A stretch of 64,000 nt of DNA from Liquidambar formosana (GCA_039720395.1 CM077827.1:25704416-25768415), one strand, 5' to 3'. Counted from the first letter of the stretch, positions 42,661-56,150 are shown. Notes: a model not told the origin generated them from the letters alone. A program made the numbers and translations.

Positions 42661-44956
42661 TCACCTTAATAAAATTACAACTCTTGTAAATAATAACATC
42701 CCATTCATAAGACGGCCAATCACAATTGGTTTAAAGGGTATAGTCCATAATCATCATCCAAGCACATACATACAATCTCATTGTATAATGTAAAGAAAAA
42801 CTGTAAGCATTAAAACATATGGGCATTATGGTAATTCTCTTGAATGATTTACATTAATCTCATTAATGCATCCTAATCTTATTAGGTTTTAACAAAAATA
42901 TCCAGAATTAAATAAAGTCTTAACATTTAAGACATTACAGTTTCAATTAATCAAATTAATTTAAAACACGTAAAGTTTCCTAAAATAACTCTAATATCCA
43001 ATATTAGGGTTTCCTTAATTAAACAAAACAATTTCATTTAATTAAGAATTTCCAGATTTTAATTTAATCCCCAATTGTATTTTAAACCATTTAAAACATT
43101 ATAAAATTAATCAATATTAATTAAATAATTAACATGGGAATTAAATAAAATCAATTAAATGATGAATTAGTGCATTAGGGTTTCCTAAAACCCTAAACCC
43201 TAAATGCATAACCCTAAACCCTAAATGCAAGCCCTAATCATTAAATGCCTTATGATTGGTCATTTAATGACCAATCATTAAAACCCTAGGTTCATATGTT
43301 ATTTAATAAAAGGGATTAGGGTTTAATTAATGCCAAATAGGGTATTAATTACCCTTAATTAATTACACTAATTAGGGTTATCAAAAACCCTAACCCTAGA
43401 CATCATTAATGGTATTAATTATGCCCTAACAATTAATAACCATGATTGGTCATTTAATGACCAATCATTAACTCTTAATTAAGGTAATTAATATTCCAAT
43501 TAGGGTTTTAATTAATGCCATAATGAAATTAGGGTTTCATCATTAACTCAAAATTAGGGTTTCATCCTTAACTCTATGCAGCCGTCACTACCAGGGGGCT
43601 GCTTGAGCTTGGCTAGGCTGCCATGGCCACCAACGACTGTGGGAGGCCATGGCCAGTCATGGGAGAACATCCTAGGGGTGTGGGACAAGCCTCTGGACAT
43701 GTGAGAAGTGGTGGAAGTGGCTGCCATCATCAAGAACAATCAGGGTTTCCAAAACCCATTGCTGGAGCCATTGTTGCAGACCTTGAAGGTCACAATAGCT
43801 TCTAAATCCTTATCAATTCGACTCCTCCATTGAAACCAGCTTTTGTATCATGTCCCTACACGAAATACTAAGCCAATAGAAAAGGTTTGGATGATCATAT
43901 CATCACCAATTGTTCTAAACAATTAAAACAACAGTAGGCTGCCCAGAATTTGACAGCATACTGTCCATGGTCAGAAATTGATTTAAAACCCAGCAAGATG
44001 ATTAAGTCAGGCTACCAAATGAATTTTCCCAGTATCCTACATGTCTTAGGAAACTAATGCAATTGGTTTCATGCAATTTGGAGTTCCCTAACTCAAGTTC
44101 TAATCAAAACTCCATTGATGACTTTTCTGCAGAGAAAATCTGCTATGCTGTTCATGAAAAATTTTCAAACTTTTTGAATCTTTTTCCATCAAAACCTTTT
44201 TGAAACTTAAATAAAATCATATAAACATGATATATAATGATCCTACAATGATCTTCCATCATAAATACAGCAGCTTTAATTAGAATTAATTGCAAGAACC
44301 TTAGGGTTCTAAAACCCAGATTCAGCCTCCATGGTGTTCTTCTCCTTCTTCCTTCTGTTCTAGCATCTTAATCCAATTATGATGCATCTAAATGCTTGGG
44401 AACCTTTCCCTTCCATGTCTAGAACATAACCCAAGTGGTGGCAACCATTGCCATGCCTTTGATCTCCATCAATAACTCAAAGTTGTGGCTATTGCATCAT
44501 TCCCGAGCAAAACTGTCTTTCCAGACAGCCTGTAGTAAAAAATTCATAACTTTCACTACAGAACTCGGATTGACGCACCGTTTGTTGGGTTGGAAAGCTT
44601 ATTCGAAGAGCTTTCTAACCATATATGGCTCGAAAATTTTGGAAGAACTCTGAATTCGGCAGGCAAAACAAGATGACGGTTTTTCATGGCAACCATGAAA
44701 ACTGTTCATAACAGTTTTATAAAACCCTAGTTTCCTTATTCTTCTTCTCCAAACTCAAACCCTATGCAACCTATTGCATCCATGGATACACTTAACCATC
44801 AATTAGAAGAGGAGTAGAAGAGAATTGACCTAGGGTTCCAAACCCTAGGTTCAGCCATGGAGGAAAACCAATTATGCAGAAAAAATTTTCCAGATTTTTG
44901 AATCATTCAACTACACCATAATTACCAGCCCATATGTATTTTGTATTATGCATAAT
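42661..44956 (-). other. Long AT-rich leader of Copia B
   Basis: This is the counterpart of 14221-16538, with the two 25-bp palindromes at 43253-43277 and 43443-43467. No gene is seen. Confidence 0.55.
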
Positions 44957-44972
44957 CATGGCTCTGATACCA
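44957..44972 (-). other. tRNA-Met primer binding site of Copia B
   Basis: In sense orientation this reads TGGTATCAGAGCCATG, one base from the LTR end. Confidence 0.93.
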
Positions 44973-44973
44973 C

Positions 44974-46631
44974 TGTTGGGAATCGAACAAGAGGGAAAAA
45001 TAGAAGTGCGGAATATAAAAAATTTTTCCTACGATTCCCAATCCCATGAATCTAACTATGCATAACACAAAATCAAACCCTAACTACAAAGAGGGTTAGA
45101 ACACTTACAGAATTTTTGTCTTCTCCTTTTTGCTCCAAGCTTTGATTCCGGACAGCGGTGAATGAGCAGCCCAAGTGTGCTGCCTCCAACGGTATCCACA
45201 CCTAGCTAGAGCTTCAAGTCCTTTCTTTCTTCTTCCTTGTTGTTGCTAGAGGTGGAGAAGAGAGAGAGAGAGAAGAGAGCCTCCAAGGGGCTGGACGGCT
45301 AGGGTTTTTTGTGCAAGCCTCTTATGCCATGTCACACATAAGTGTGACTTATATAGGCAGCCCACTAAAGGGGGCTGGCCAGGGGAAGAAACCCTAATAG
45401 GGTTATGTGTAATTACACTTAATTGCACATTAACCCCTATTATTTGTATCAAATACAAATAGGCCTATAAAGAACTATTCTTTATTCACTAAAACCCTTT
45501 CTCTCATAGACTTTAAAGCCCTTCTTGCATGATCAGTGTGTGACCCATTGGGTTCACATCATTAAGTAGTAGGAATAGCACGAGGTGTGCACAATGGAAC
45601 TCTTTCCATTTAGGGTCTAATTGGAACTCTTTCCAATTCCCTAATTGATTATAACTCACTTATATCAATTAGGGCTTCTACTAACCATGAGTAACACCTA
45701 GCATATGGCTCATGGTGTGGTCCTTAATGAGGTGAATAGTCATTTACAAAGAACCCTTCTGTTATAGTTTATAGGTTACAATTGCATCCTTCCTTCAACA
45801 CAATGTCTCCAATTGAACTAATAGGACATGGAAGTCTGTCAAGTCCCTAGTTCAATTACTTTATACTCATTCATAGATATCAACTCATAGATGAACTCAT
45901 GAAACTCTTTTCATATTCATCCTACCATGGCCATGGATTTAATGAGTTATATTATGAATGCTATATGAGACATTCTCTCTCTTTTTCCTGAGAGTGATGG
46001 ATCCCTTGTTGATCACTCACATGCCTTCATACACATAGCAGTAGGGCCAATGAACACCTTTGTAGACCCCTGAATAGGATCTGCACTTAGTGTTATCAAA
46101 CTTCTAAAGCTACATGCATAAGGCAACTATGGTGTCTCAGGTCTAAGGATTACTTGTACCACTATAACAATGAGAAACTGATTGACAGGCAGGATAAAAC
46201 TCCATTCAGTTTATCTCATATCTTTGGTCACATTCAGTGTACCTATTCTTATAATAGGCACCCACTTGTTGGTTGTAGTGTCTCCACACAAATAGCTTGA
46301 GACTAGCTATCCTCCTATAGAGTCAACCTAACAAGTGCTAGTCCTATGGTTCATTACTGTCCATCATAGTGAACCTTCAACTAGGAATGCTTAAGGAGTT
46401 TAGTACAGAGATATATCTATAGTCTCAAAATTACAACTCTTTGTAATTCCATATTCTCAACTCTAACTCCATGGACATATTATGTAAATATAAATGATGC
46501 ATATAAACATAATAGAATAAGCCCTTTTATTAAATCAATAATAAATGTGACATACATAAATGAAATCAAATGATTGTTCCTAATCCCTAAACAATCATCT
46601 CTATGATTGGCTCTAGGGCATAATCCTAACA
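44974..46631 (-). repeat. 5' LTR of Copia B
   Basis: 1,658 bp. The TATA box (about 45349-45356) and the adjoining GTCACAC/GTGTGAC inverted repeat (45331-45348) match copy A. Confidence 0.92.
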
Positions 46632-49600
46632 CAGACGGCTAACCGTCCAGGCCTAGTTGGTCACCCGAGGAATCCTTCTTTAAGTCAAACTCTGACTCCT
46701 CTATCCCTCTTTTGACGGTTTCCTCCTCCAAAACAACTTGTCTGAGCTTAGGAGTGTGTAGGTTTGAGTTGTTTGAGCACCAAGAGAGTCTCTAATAGCC
46801 CTAGGATCATTATTTAATGAATTAATCCTAGCCATTGGTTTAGGGGGTCAGTTCTCTATATAAAGGACATGATATTCAGCACATAGGGGGAAGTTAATTG
46901 CACTTTACACTTAGAGAGAGAGAGCTACGAGTTTGGAGAGCTAGAAGGACTTCAAGAGGAGGCTCTTCAACCCCAAGCAAGCAAGGAAACAAGAGGTTTG
47001 AAGACAAGGAAGAGTCTACAAGAGGTAAGCCTATCCCTTTAGTGCTGAACATGAATTCTCTGCTTCTCTTGCTTCTCTTTCTCCTTCTTCTTCTATGGTA
47101 GTTCTAGTGCATGATATAGCTCCACATGTTAGGTTAGTTCCATGTTTTTAGGATAGTATATGAATGATTTTAGGATAGTTTATGGCTTTATATGCTTGAC
47201 AATCCCTGGTTTACCAAGGATTTGATAGCCTGATTCGCTCTATCCTCTTAAATCATGCATAGTTCACATGTTTAGGTTGCTGTGATTATTATCATGAATT
47301 GATGCTCCTGTTAGTTAGTATATGCTATATGAATGATATTCATGATAATTTGAGCATGTCTTAGAGTCGTTTCATAGGTTTTAATGCATAGTTGTGAGAT
47401 TAGGGTTTCGATAACCCTGAAATCGCGTAGGTCTCATACAGCATGTTTAGCTTAGTTTTTTGGGTTGTTGCTCATCATAATCATTTTATATATGCTGCAT
47501 ATAGTTGAATCATGCTAGGTTTGCATCCATATAGTATATTTGATAGGTTTTTATGCATGTTAGCTAGGTCATTGCATGTAGGATTGAGTTAGAGTCCTTA
47601 GTTATTCATTATTCTTGTTGTTTGCATGATTAATGGATGATTTTAGGCTTTGTCATGGTTCTGTCCAGATTAGGATATTGTTTTCTTTGCATGATTGTGT
47701 GCACTTGTAAGGGTGCAAACAGGTACAATGCTTGTCCTATTGCAAATAGGGCTGCTATGGTCTGAAATGGTTAATGCTTGGAGCTTGTGCGCTCAGGTAA
47801 GTAGGGTTTGAAGGTGCCCCAATTCACCTTTCTTTTCTTTCTTTTCTCTTCTCCCTCCTAGGGTTACTTCTTAATACAAGCTTATGGTAATTACCAAAGG
47901 TTCCTTTCAATATAAAATTCTGGTTTTTATCAAGGTTTTCCTCTTATGGAAGTTTTCTGTTTTGGATTAAATCAATATATTTTCAAATGAGGAAACCTAG
48001 GGTTATTACCATAGGTTTGTATTAGGTTGTAACCCTATTCTTTTCGAACTACGTGGACTTTGATCCATGTATTTCGCTGCATGGTACGTAGGCGCTCTTC
48101 GTGAGGCTCAAGTCCGTCCTAGGATCCAAGTATCCTAGGTTTTTCTTTTCTTTTCTTCTTTTTTCTGTTTTGTTTTGTTTGTTTGATTATGCATGAGATG
48201 ATTCGATGGAATATATGATATGCATGCTGCCTTGTGATGATACATGATGATATTTGAGTGGAAAAGATATTAAGTTAGCCCAATTAAATTAAGAGACCAA
48301 CTCGGGCGATGTGGGTGCCTATGGGCTTTTGCCCAGAACCTTCCCACGTCGTAACTTAGCCCCCGGATCTAATTTTCTGGTCTCAAAGACTTTGCTTTTC
48401 CTTTAATAGAGTCATGTGGTTTTGAAAATAAAACATTTTTGTGGTTTTCCTCTTTTCCCTAAAAAATGAGGTGGCGACTCCTTTTTGTTTGTTGTCTTTA
48501 AACCCCCCATATATATTTTTTGCCAAACTCTTGTGGGCACCGCGCTTTTTCGTGGGTTCACATCATGTAGGATTTTGAGTCCTTTTTGAGTCTAGTCTTT
48601 TGCATTGAGTTTCTATGGCATTGAATATCATGTGTATGAATTTTGAAGTAATTTGGAGTTTATCTCGATAGTCAATAAGAACTTTTGCGATTTTAAGGGC
48701 ATAATCGTCTTTTAAGCTGTATATTTTCCATTTGACCATGAAATGAATCCCGAGTCATTCCCTCGAGTTCATATGAGTACATAGAGTCTATATATAGGTT
48801 CATTTTCATGAATTAATAGTTTAAGATCAATTCGGCTCATAATGGTTCGGGTGGCTAAAAGACCCTTTCTTGGTTTGCTTAAATTGACTCATAAGACCAA
48901 ACCAATTTTCTCTCATTTAACTTCAATTGGGCTTTATTTACATCCTAGGTATGTTTAGAAAGATCGAATTTCGATTGGGAAAGCATTTGGTTCGACCTTG
49001 TGTACAAACCCAGCTTAGCGACGGCGAGGCACTATAGTTAACCACCTTTTTAAAACCTAACCATGCACCCATGGTTAAGGATTTTTGTCCTAAAATGCTT
49101 AGAAATGTGTTCCCCTTCGAAACACGGTCCTTTTGGCTTTTATTTTGTCAAAATCGGACTTAATTTGAACATTTTAGGACTTCTGAAGCAAATAGAAGTT
49201 AAAACCGAAGCAGACTGAAGAGAGCCCTCGGGTAACCATCCGGGGCTGGACGGTCAGCCGTCCAAGCCCAGACGGCTAACCGTCCAGGGCTAGTTGGTCA
49301 TCCGAGAGAGTCCGTCCTCAACTCAAATTCTGACTTTCTCTCCCTCTTTTGACGGTTTCCTCCGCCATTACAACTTGTTTTCTCTTAGGAGTGTGTAAGT
49401 TTGAGTTGTTTAAGCACCAAGAGAGTCTCTAATAGCCCTAGGATCATTTTTTAATGAATTAATCTTAGGTATTGGTTTAGGGGGTTAGTTCTCTATATAA
49501 AGGACATGATATTCAGCAAATAGGGAGAGGTTAATTACACTTTACACTTAGAGAGAGAAGGAGCTACGAGTTTGGAGAGCTAGAAGGACATCAGGAGGAG

Positions 49601-50183
49601 GCTCTTCAACCCCAAGCAAGCAAGGAAACAAGAAATTTAAAGACAAAGAAGAGTCTACAAGAGGTAAATATGTCTATTTAATGCTGAACATGAGTTCTCT
49701 ACTTCTCCTTCTCCTTCCTCTTCTATGATAGTCCTAGTGCATGACATAACTCCACATGTTAGGTTAGTTCAATGTTTTTAGGATGCATTATGAATGATTT
49801 TAAGATGATTTATGACTTTATATGCTTGATAATCCCTGGTTTACTAAGGATTGGATAGCCTTACTCTTTCTATCTTCTTAAATCATGCATAGTTCACATG
49901 TCTAGGTTGCTATGATAATTGTCATGAGTTGATGTTCCTGTTAGTTAATATATATGATATGAATGATATTCATGATAATTTGAGCATGTGTTAGAGTCGT
50001 TTCATAGGTTTTAATGCATGGTTGTGAAATTAGGGTTTGGATAACCCTGAATTCGCACAAGTTTCATACAGCATGCTTAGCTTAACTTTTTGAGTTGTTT
50101 CTCATCATAGTCATTCTATATATACTGCATATAGTTGAATCATGCTAGGTTTGCATCCATATAATAGATTTTATAGGGTTTTT

Positions 50184-50505
50184 GGAGACATTATCCTTTT
50201 CTAAGGATAATTATCCTTTTCGTTGAGTAAGGTTTTGCATAAGAGCTTTCTGTGATGTGTTTAAGCATGAAATCACTTCCATTGTGTTCTAGTATATATA
50301 TTTTACGTAGGATATGTTGATTGCACCTCCCTATAATGACTTTTTTACGTGAAATTATCTTAAGATAGTTTTGCTTAAGAAAGCTCGCTGTAGGAAGGTC
50401 TATTTTCATATTTTACATAAAATATCATCTTTTTGGTTAGAATAGGCTTAGTTATCATGTTTATTGATATTATTGGAGTCTCTCATGACTGTTAGCATGT
50501 TTCTC
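50184..50505. repeat. ~320-bp insertion present in LTRs of F and D only
   Basis: It is absent from the E1 LTRs and present in inverted position in LTR4 (about 60262-60584). ATAGGGTTTTT on the left and ATAGGTTTTT on the right flank it, like a 9-11-bp target duplication. The ends share only weak inverted similarity (GAGACAT and GAGAAACAT). A small DNA transposon is possible but not shown. Confidence 0.45.
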
Positions 50506-50594
50506 ATAGGTTTTTATGCATGTTAGTTAGGTCATTGCATATAGGATTGAGTTAGGGTCCTTAGTTATTCATTATTCTCACTACTACAATAATC

Positions 50595-50950
50595 AAAATA
50601 GATCACTGTAAAAAACCGTGATCTATTACAATAAATCACGGTTTTTTACCGTGATTGTTGTTTACCAAAAGTGTGATCTATTAAGGTGTGATCTAAAGTG
50701 TCCACATTAGATCACGGTTTTTTACCGTGTTCTTTTCTACTAAAGATCACGGTTTTTTACTGTGTTCTTTTTTTCTAAAGATCACGATGTTTTACTGTGT
50801 TCTTTTTTTCAAGAATTGTGATCAAATGGTAGACAAAGATCACGGTTTCTGCCCAAACCGTGATATCTTCCTCGGATGAAGATCATGGTGTCTTCTCAAA
50901 CCGTGATCTTTATTGCAAAAAGATCACATAAAAAAACCGTGATCTATTCT
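50595..50950. repeat. Left subterminal repeats of the CACTA element
   Basis: Several copies of GATCACGGTTTTTTACCGTG, many themselves palindromic (CACGG...CCGTG), lie in both orientations. This is the usual place for transposase binding sites in CACTA elements. Confidence 0.75.
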
Positions 50951-50999
50951 CCCCTTTTTTTTCTTCTTTTTTTTTTTTTTGGTTTTTAAATTTATTTGG

Positions 51000-53900
51000 A
51001 AACCTGTATTGCTTTCAGTAAGTGAGGAAGCTGTTGTTATTCTTTCAATCACATTTCAACTATTAAATTTATCATGCAAACACAATTCAAGCTAGCATTA
51101 TAAATTACAATTCCATTAGTTAGTATAAGAGGTACGCATCTCATAAATGAAAAATATCACATATATTAATTATGTTGGCAAATTAGTAAACAATCTGATG
51201 TACGAATCTCAAACTAACAGCCAATTACAAAAAAGAAGACTAAAAAAACTATTATTCTCCCCATATATAGAAAAAGAAAATCCTAGGACTTTGATGATTG
51301 AAGCCTTCAACTGAACTCTGTAACATGTACATGCAAACTACACGCCTTCACTGAATACTTCAATGCCTTGATTTATGCTTGTGCATCTCCCAATTCTCTA
51401 TCTTATCTACAAATATTGCACACAACAATTTCAATCAAATGCAACAAAAATTACATTTACTAACACCAACTTTCAAGAAGGAAACACATATTTAATTTTA
51501 AAAGAAAAAAATGTTGACATAGATGCAATTATAGGACGACAATATTCCACAAGGATTATCAAAAAAAAGATTCCACGAGTAAGGTTTGCATAAAACATCA
51601 TAGTGGCAGCACAACAATTGCAAGACAATATCAGTACAATAGGAGCAATAGCACAATGGCAGCAAAATAAGAAGAAAACAAGTTATGATAAATGAGCAAC
51701 ACTACAACATCTAATTGAGGATAGATCGATAAATAGGAAGGAAAGAAAACTTACCACAATTTAAATTCTTTGTGGGATGAGAAAATATATGGGCAAAAGA
51801 AGATAAGTAATGACCAAGGCTCTAACAAATAGTTCTACAATGGACTCCTAACTTACGGTTAATGGTAGTTGTGAGTGAGCAATTAAATCTTGATATTTTG
51901 TGCTTAATGTGATGAGTTCATTCCAGCAATATGATTGTCCTGAAGATTCCAACCTGTGACATAGGCAATTTTGATACATATTAAATAAAGCTGACATAAA
52001 CAACTTGCAAAGGTAATAGAAGTCAATAAAACGGTAAAATAAGGTGGAGTTAATAACTAATAAGCATTATACAGTTCAACAATCCAACATATACGCCACA
52101 AGGCAATGCACCCAAGAGACCCACCACATAATCATCGGAGGATTACAAGTAAGAAATGGTGAATTGGTGATGAACTGATTTCAGGTAAAAGCTACTCAAA
52201 TAATTGATAACAGATAATAAATAGCCAGATTTTATTGTTACCTGCACATTATTGCACAGGGTCCAAAAAGCAAGAAGACATAAAGAGGGTATTTGTATCT
52301 AACTCCATTATTTACCTGTTAGCCTTTTTTAAAATGTTTTAGCTTTTAATACTATTCTAGAACATGACAAACAACTTGAAACTAGGCACAATTAACTTGG
52401 TTCAACTAATGAAGCTATGTGTTAATTCATATCATAAATGAGTTCAAAGTCTACACTGCATTGATTTATGAACAACTGATCAAACCATCACAACCAACCT
52501 TTTTCATTTTAATTTGTTTGAGAAAATGTCGATGTAGACAAACTCACAAACCTAGCTTAATTTATGGTTTTTATGATAAGTTCTTAATTAAAACATGCAA
52601 ACTCACAGACTTCCTCAATTTGGCCAACTTCTAAATCATGTCAAATTTCATGATTTTCATACGAATGAAAAAGGACATCAAGATATTCATTGATGTTAGC
52701 ACATTATGAGATTTAAAACAGATTCCAGCAGGTAATCAAATGGATATGCAATGAAATCACTCAAGTCAATAAACATCCTTGGGAACGAATAAATGATGAT
52801 GCTGTCAGACGTCTTCCCCTTAGTGGAAACAGAGACCTAAACTATAAAAGTTGATGACAAAGGAACCATAGGTATTTTCACTATATAGTTTCTAGGGAAA
52901 TAAGATGCCTAGATACCTGAGGGTGGCTTTTCCAATTTGTCTTCATTGAAAACAATACAAACAGTTCATAAACAAGAAGGACAGTTTAGTAATTTTCTTA
53001 TAAAGAAAAAAAAAAACAAAAACAAGAGTAGCAAGGACAGTTTAGTCATTCAACGCTGCAGGAACTAAGATATTTGTACATGACAATTTCCCATGGTCAA
53101 ATCAAAATATGTAGTAAAAACTGATCCAGTCAAAACAATGCGGGTTTTATTATACTCGAGTCCAAATAGATAATCACTCAAATTTATCACTAACAGAAAA
53201 CCATGTTAAGTTATTGATAAAGGAAAGTAAGAGCAACATATTATTAAAGAACCACTTTATTGTGAAATAAACATGTTTCACATTAATAGACAGGAACCTT
53301 CCACAAGTTTGTTAAATATATCCTCCAACTCTAGTCACATACATTTGAGGAACCTCCCCAAACAAACAACCAAATTTAAAACACATGTACCTCGCGTATA
53401 CATGGGCTTGTACCTTCTTTTTGTTCAATAATATTGTTATTCATCAGGGAAAAAAACAAAAAATAGGTAAAAGCTTTAGGCATCCATATTGGTGAAGAAA
53501 GAATTTAAAACTTCTGTAAGGAGCAAAACAAGACAAAGCTTCCATTCTTGTTTCCCTCGTTACAAACTGAAAACCCACTCAATTTCTGTGAATAAAGATT
53601 CACCCATAGGAGCCAATAATGGAGAAATTTTGGAATAGGATGCAGGATAGGTTTTGCTGATCATAATCATTCTCGCACAGGGTTTCCAATATTCTGGTTG
53701 ACTGAAATGGAATATTTTGGGCATATTTTACCTTTCCTTTTCTTTTCTTTTTTCATGTTCTTTTTTCTTCTTTTTAGTTTAACTTCAGTTCCCAGAAAAG
53801 ACAGCCTACTCAAACCAGTAAAGGGACTGGATTATGGGAAACCATGTGAGAATACCCTTAATTTACAAGAATTGAGAGTAATTCATACAACATTTGATGT

Positions 53901-54127
53901 TGATTAAATTAGAAATCACATTGAATTTATGAAATAGTACTAAAAGCAGATAATATTACATGACAGAATAATACAACAAAAATTTACCTTCAAGTTTACT
54001 TAAAGCCTTTATATCACTGCTAGATCCACCTGCCGCACAAAAAACAAATATTTAAAAATTAAAATGTGTGATAAGAAAGCCAATAACTTCATAAAATTAA
54101 GCACAAAACATACTAGAAAAATTAATA
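51000..54127. other. AT-rich interior of the CACTA element, left part
   Basis: I could not recognise a gene here. The plus strand has only short frames (up to about 72 codons), and no transposase motif was found. Intron-like texture suggests a captured genomic segment, but this is not demonstrated. Confidence 0.35.
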
Positions 54128-54397
54128 CTCACTCCGTCCCACAAAGATAGGCCATCTTTGACAAAACACGCAATTAAGAAAAGCCATCAATGCATTGACT
54201 TGTAACCCATTAAACTTTTTCTTTCCAAAAATACCATTGACCTACTTGGGATTTGGTTGTGTTGAAAGTAATTCTTGAAGTCATAAAGGGTAGTATAGGA
54301 AAGTTCAAAAAATTCATGATTCGACTTTTCGAAATGGACAAACATCTTGGGACAACAAAAGTAGCAAAAATGGCCTATCTTTGTGGGACAGAGGAAG
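54128..54397. mobile_element. Stowaway-type (Tc1/mariner) MITE
   Basis: This 270-bp element starts CTCACTCCGTCCCACAAAG and ends CTTTGTGGGACAGAGGAAG, an imperfect terminal inverted repeat. TA flanks it on both sides (54126-54127, 54398-54399). The CTCCGTCCCA start is characteristic of plant Stowaway elements. There is no coding capacity. Confidence 0.88.
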
Positions 54398-54942
54398 TAT
54401 TGAAAAGATAACAAAACCGCTAGATTCCAACAGTACAACCTAGGTTGCCTATGGCAAAAAATAAAGTTAACTGACACAAATACAACCAAAGAAAAGTATA
54501 AAATTTAACTTAATGAACTTTCTTAAATTCACAAGTATTCATATTGATAGACCAAATACGTACAAACCTGACCCACTATAAGAATAGCCAATAAGAAGAA
54601 TTGTGCCCTGAAATTTACAATTAACAACTTAATCAGTATGCTTCCTTTTAAACCTAACTGATAGTCCATCTGCAAAATAATCATATAATCCTAACTGAAA
54701 GTTCCAAGCTATCAAACCTCCTTTTGGGCCCTGTCCATGGGAAATATTATACATTCTTCACTGCTTCCCTTGGCAATAAGAATTATAACACTTTCCGAAG
54801 CCTAAAATTCTTGTCATACTAATCAGACTTCTCAAGTCATAGAACTTAGTCCTTTCTTCTACATGACCACATCAAGGATGCTGGGACTATGGTGTGGAGG
54901 ACATAGTATAAACATCTCATATCTCAGAAAATTTTATTCTCT

Positions 54943-54947
<5 letters not shown>

Positions 54948-54978
<31 letters not shown>
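54948..54978. repeat. (AT)n microsatellite
   Basis: About 15 AT units lie inside the CACTA element. A second tract at about 55663-55688 follows a C10 run and A6. Confidence 0.9.
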
Positions 54979-54980
<2 letters not shown>

Positions 54981-55769
54981 CATATGGGGCTGCCGGGGGG
55001 GTTGGTAGTACTTTCATTCTACATGCATCATCACCTAAAGAAACTCAACTAAAAAAATAAATGCAAAACAACGTCCTACAGGTTGTAATTTTAATTCTCC
55101 ATTACTAAACTCTAAATGCAATGTGTAAAACCTGTAGCTCCTGATCTTCCACCAGACATTCCTTTTTTTTTTTTCTTTTTTTTTATTTTGATTCTAGGAA
55201 ACAGACATTCTTAATAACCAGAAATCAGCATATTAGTTCTCATGATCCTGATGGGAGGGAGGATTCCATGTAAGAGGACCATTATTTACAAGAGCAGTTC
55301 CCACTGGACGATAATACGAAAATTCAACAAAGAAGGCATCAATTAAGATTGGAACCAAAATAATAGAAACAAAAGTAAGATTAAGTTATGAAAGAGCCAA
55401 AACAATACTCTAAAAAGATCAACACAAATAATAAAAGGGAGAAGTTCTGTCAATGAATTAACGATGCAGACCAACCAAAATATCGCATTATACAAGGACA
55501 CAAACTACCAAATAGTGAAGAAGTCATTGGTTGGGTACACAATCTAAAAGTAAATCATGAAACCGAAGGGACAAGATTTGCACTCTAACAAACATCTGAG
55601 GTATCCCCGCCAACAACCACAGCCCCTGCTTCAGATTATTTTTACAGCCCCCCCCCCAAAAAATATATATATATATATATATATATATTGGTTCACACAG
55701 AGCAACCCAACGTGTGGTCATAGACAAGTCACACATATTTGCAGAAGAAGAGAAGGAGAAAATAAAAAT

Positions 55770-56150
55770 AAAAATAAAAAAAGAAGAAGTTAGAGACTGA
55801 CCTTAGAAAAACCCTATTCTTGACAACCAAAACCCTTGTTCGTGAGAAGAAGAAGCCCTTTATTGGAGAAATTGACGGAATTGCTGCTGGAATTGACCCT
55901 TAACACCGTTGGTAGGCTGCCTAGCTATACATTAGCACCGCCGTCGTCTTCTCCGGTTCTGATTGCAACAAGCGTGACCACCGGTTGTACGACGAGGTCA
56001 TGTAATTGGGGTTCAATCGATTCGTGGCTATATGAACCTGTGTGTTAATTGAGTAGAGGGTTAGGGTTTGAGAGATGCAAGATGAGGGATGGGAGGAGAT
56101 GGGAGATGGGAAGGAGAGTGGATCGTGAATTTGGGAAAGTGAGAAAAAAC
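55770..56150 (-). pseudogene. Possible captured host-gene 5' fragment in the CACTA element
   Basis: On the minus strand an ATG starts a short frame (MTSSYNRWSRLLQSEPEKTT, then a stop near 55922). The base composition here is clearly GC-richer than its surroundings. Downstream, a CTAAG|GTCAGTC junction resembles a splice donor (about 55800). Plant CACTA elements often capture gene pieces. I do not recognise the gene. Confidence 0.3.

Larger units (their letters stand above)
36943..46631 (-). mobile_element. Copia-type LTR retrotransposon copy B, non-autonomous, full length
   Basis: The LTRs 36943-38600 and 44974-46631 are both 1,658 bp and differ at about four positions that I noticed. The target duplication CAGAC is at 36938-36942 and 46632-46636, and the empty site is readable at 19297-19301. 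PBS at 44957-44972 and polypurine tract at 38601-38615 place it on the minus strand. The internal region (6,373 bp) is collinear with copy A throughout, including the damaged pol, the hairpin series and the palindromes. Confidence 0.94.
18550..48562 (+). mobile_element. Full-length Tat-lineage Ty3/gypsy element E1 carrying two antisense genes
   Basis: LTRs at 18550-21229 and 36190-48562 (the latter holds Copia B; about 2,679 bp once that is removed) flank a ~15-kb internal region. Order inside: PBS, leader, gag, protease, intron, pol (RT, RNase H, second RNase H, integrase), an A-rich tract, a DUF7745-like gene and a PMD gene on the opposite strand, the GC-rich dyad, a tandem array and the polypurine stretch. 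The two LTRs differ by roughly 15-20 changes that I noticed, fewer than 1 per 100 bases. The first LTR also ends E0 on its left, so no ordinary target duplication is visible around E1. Confidence 0.9.
36190..48562 (+). repeat. 3' LTR of E1, split by Copia B
   Basis: The LTR parts are 36190-36942 and 46637-48562, about 2,679 bp in total, nearly identical to 18550-21229. The break lies inside the GC-rich dyad. The LTR end TTCACA at 48562 is followed at once by sequence from inside another LTR (F), with TCATG as the likely right-hand target duplication. Confidence 0.9.
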
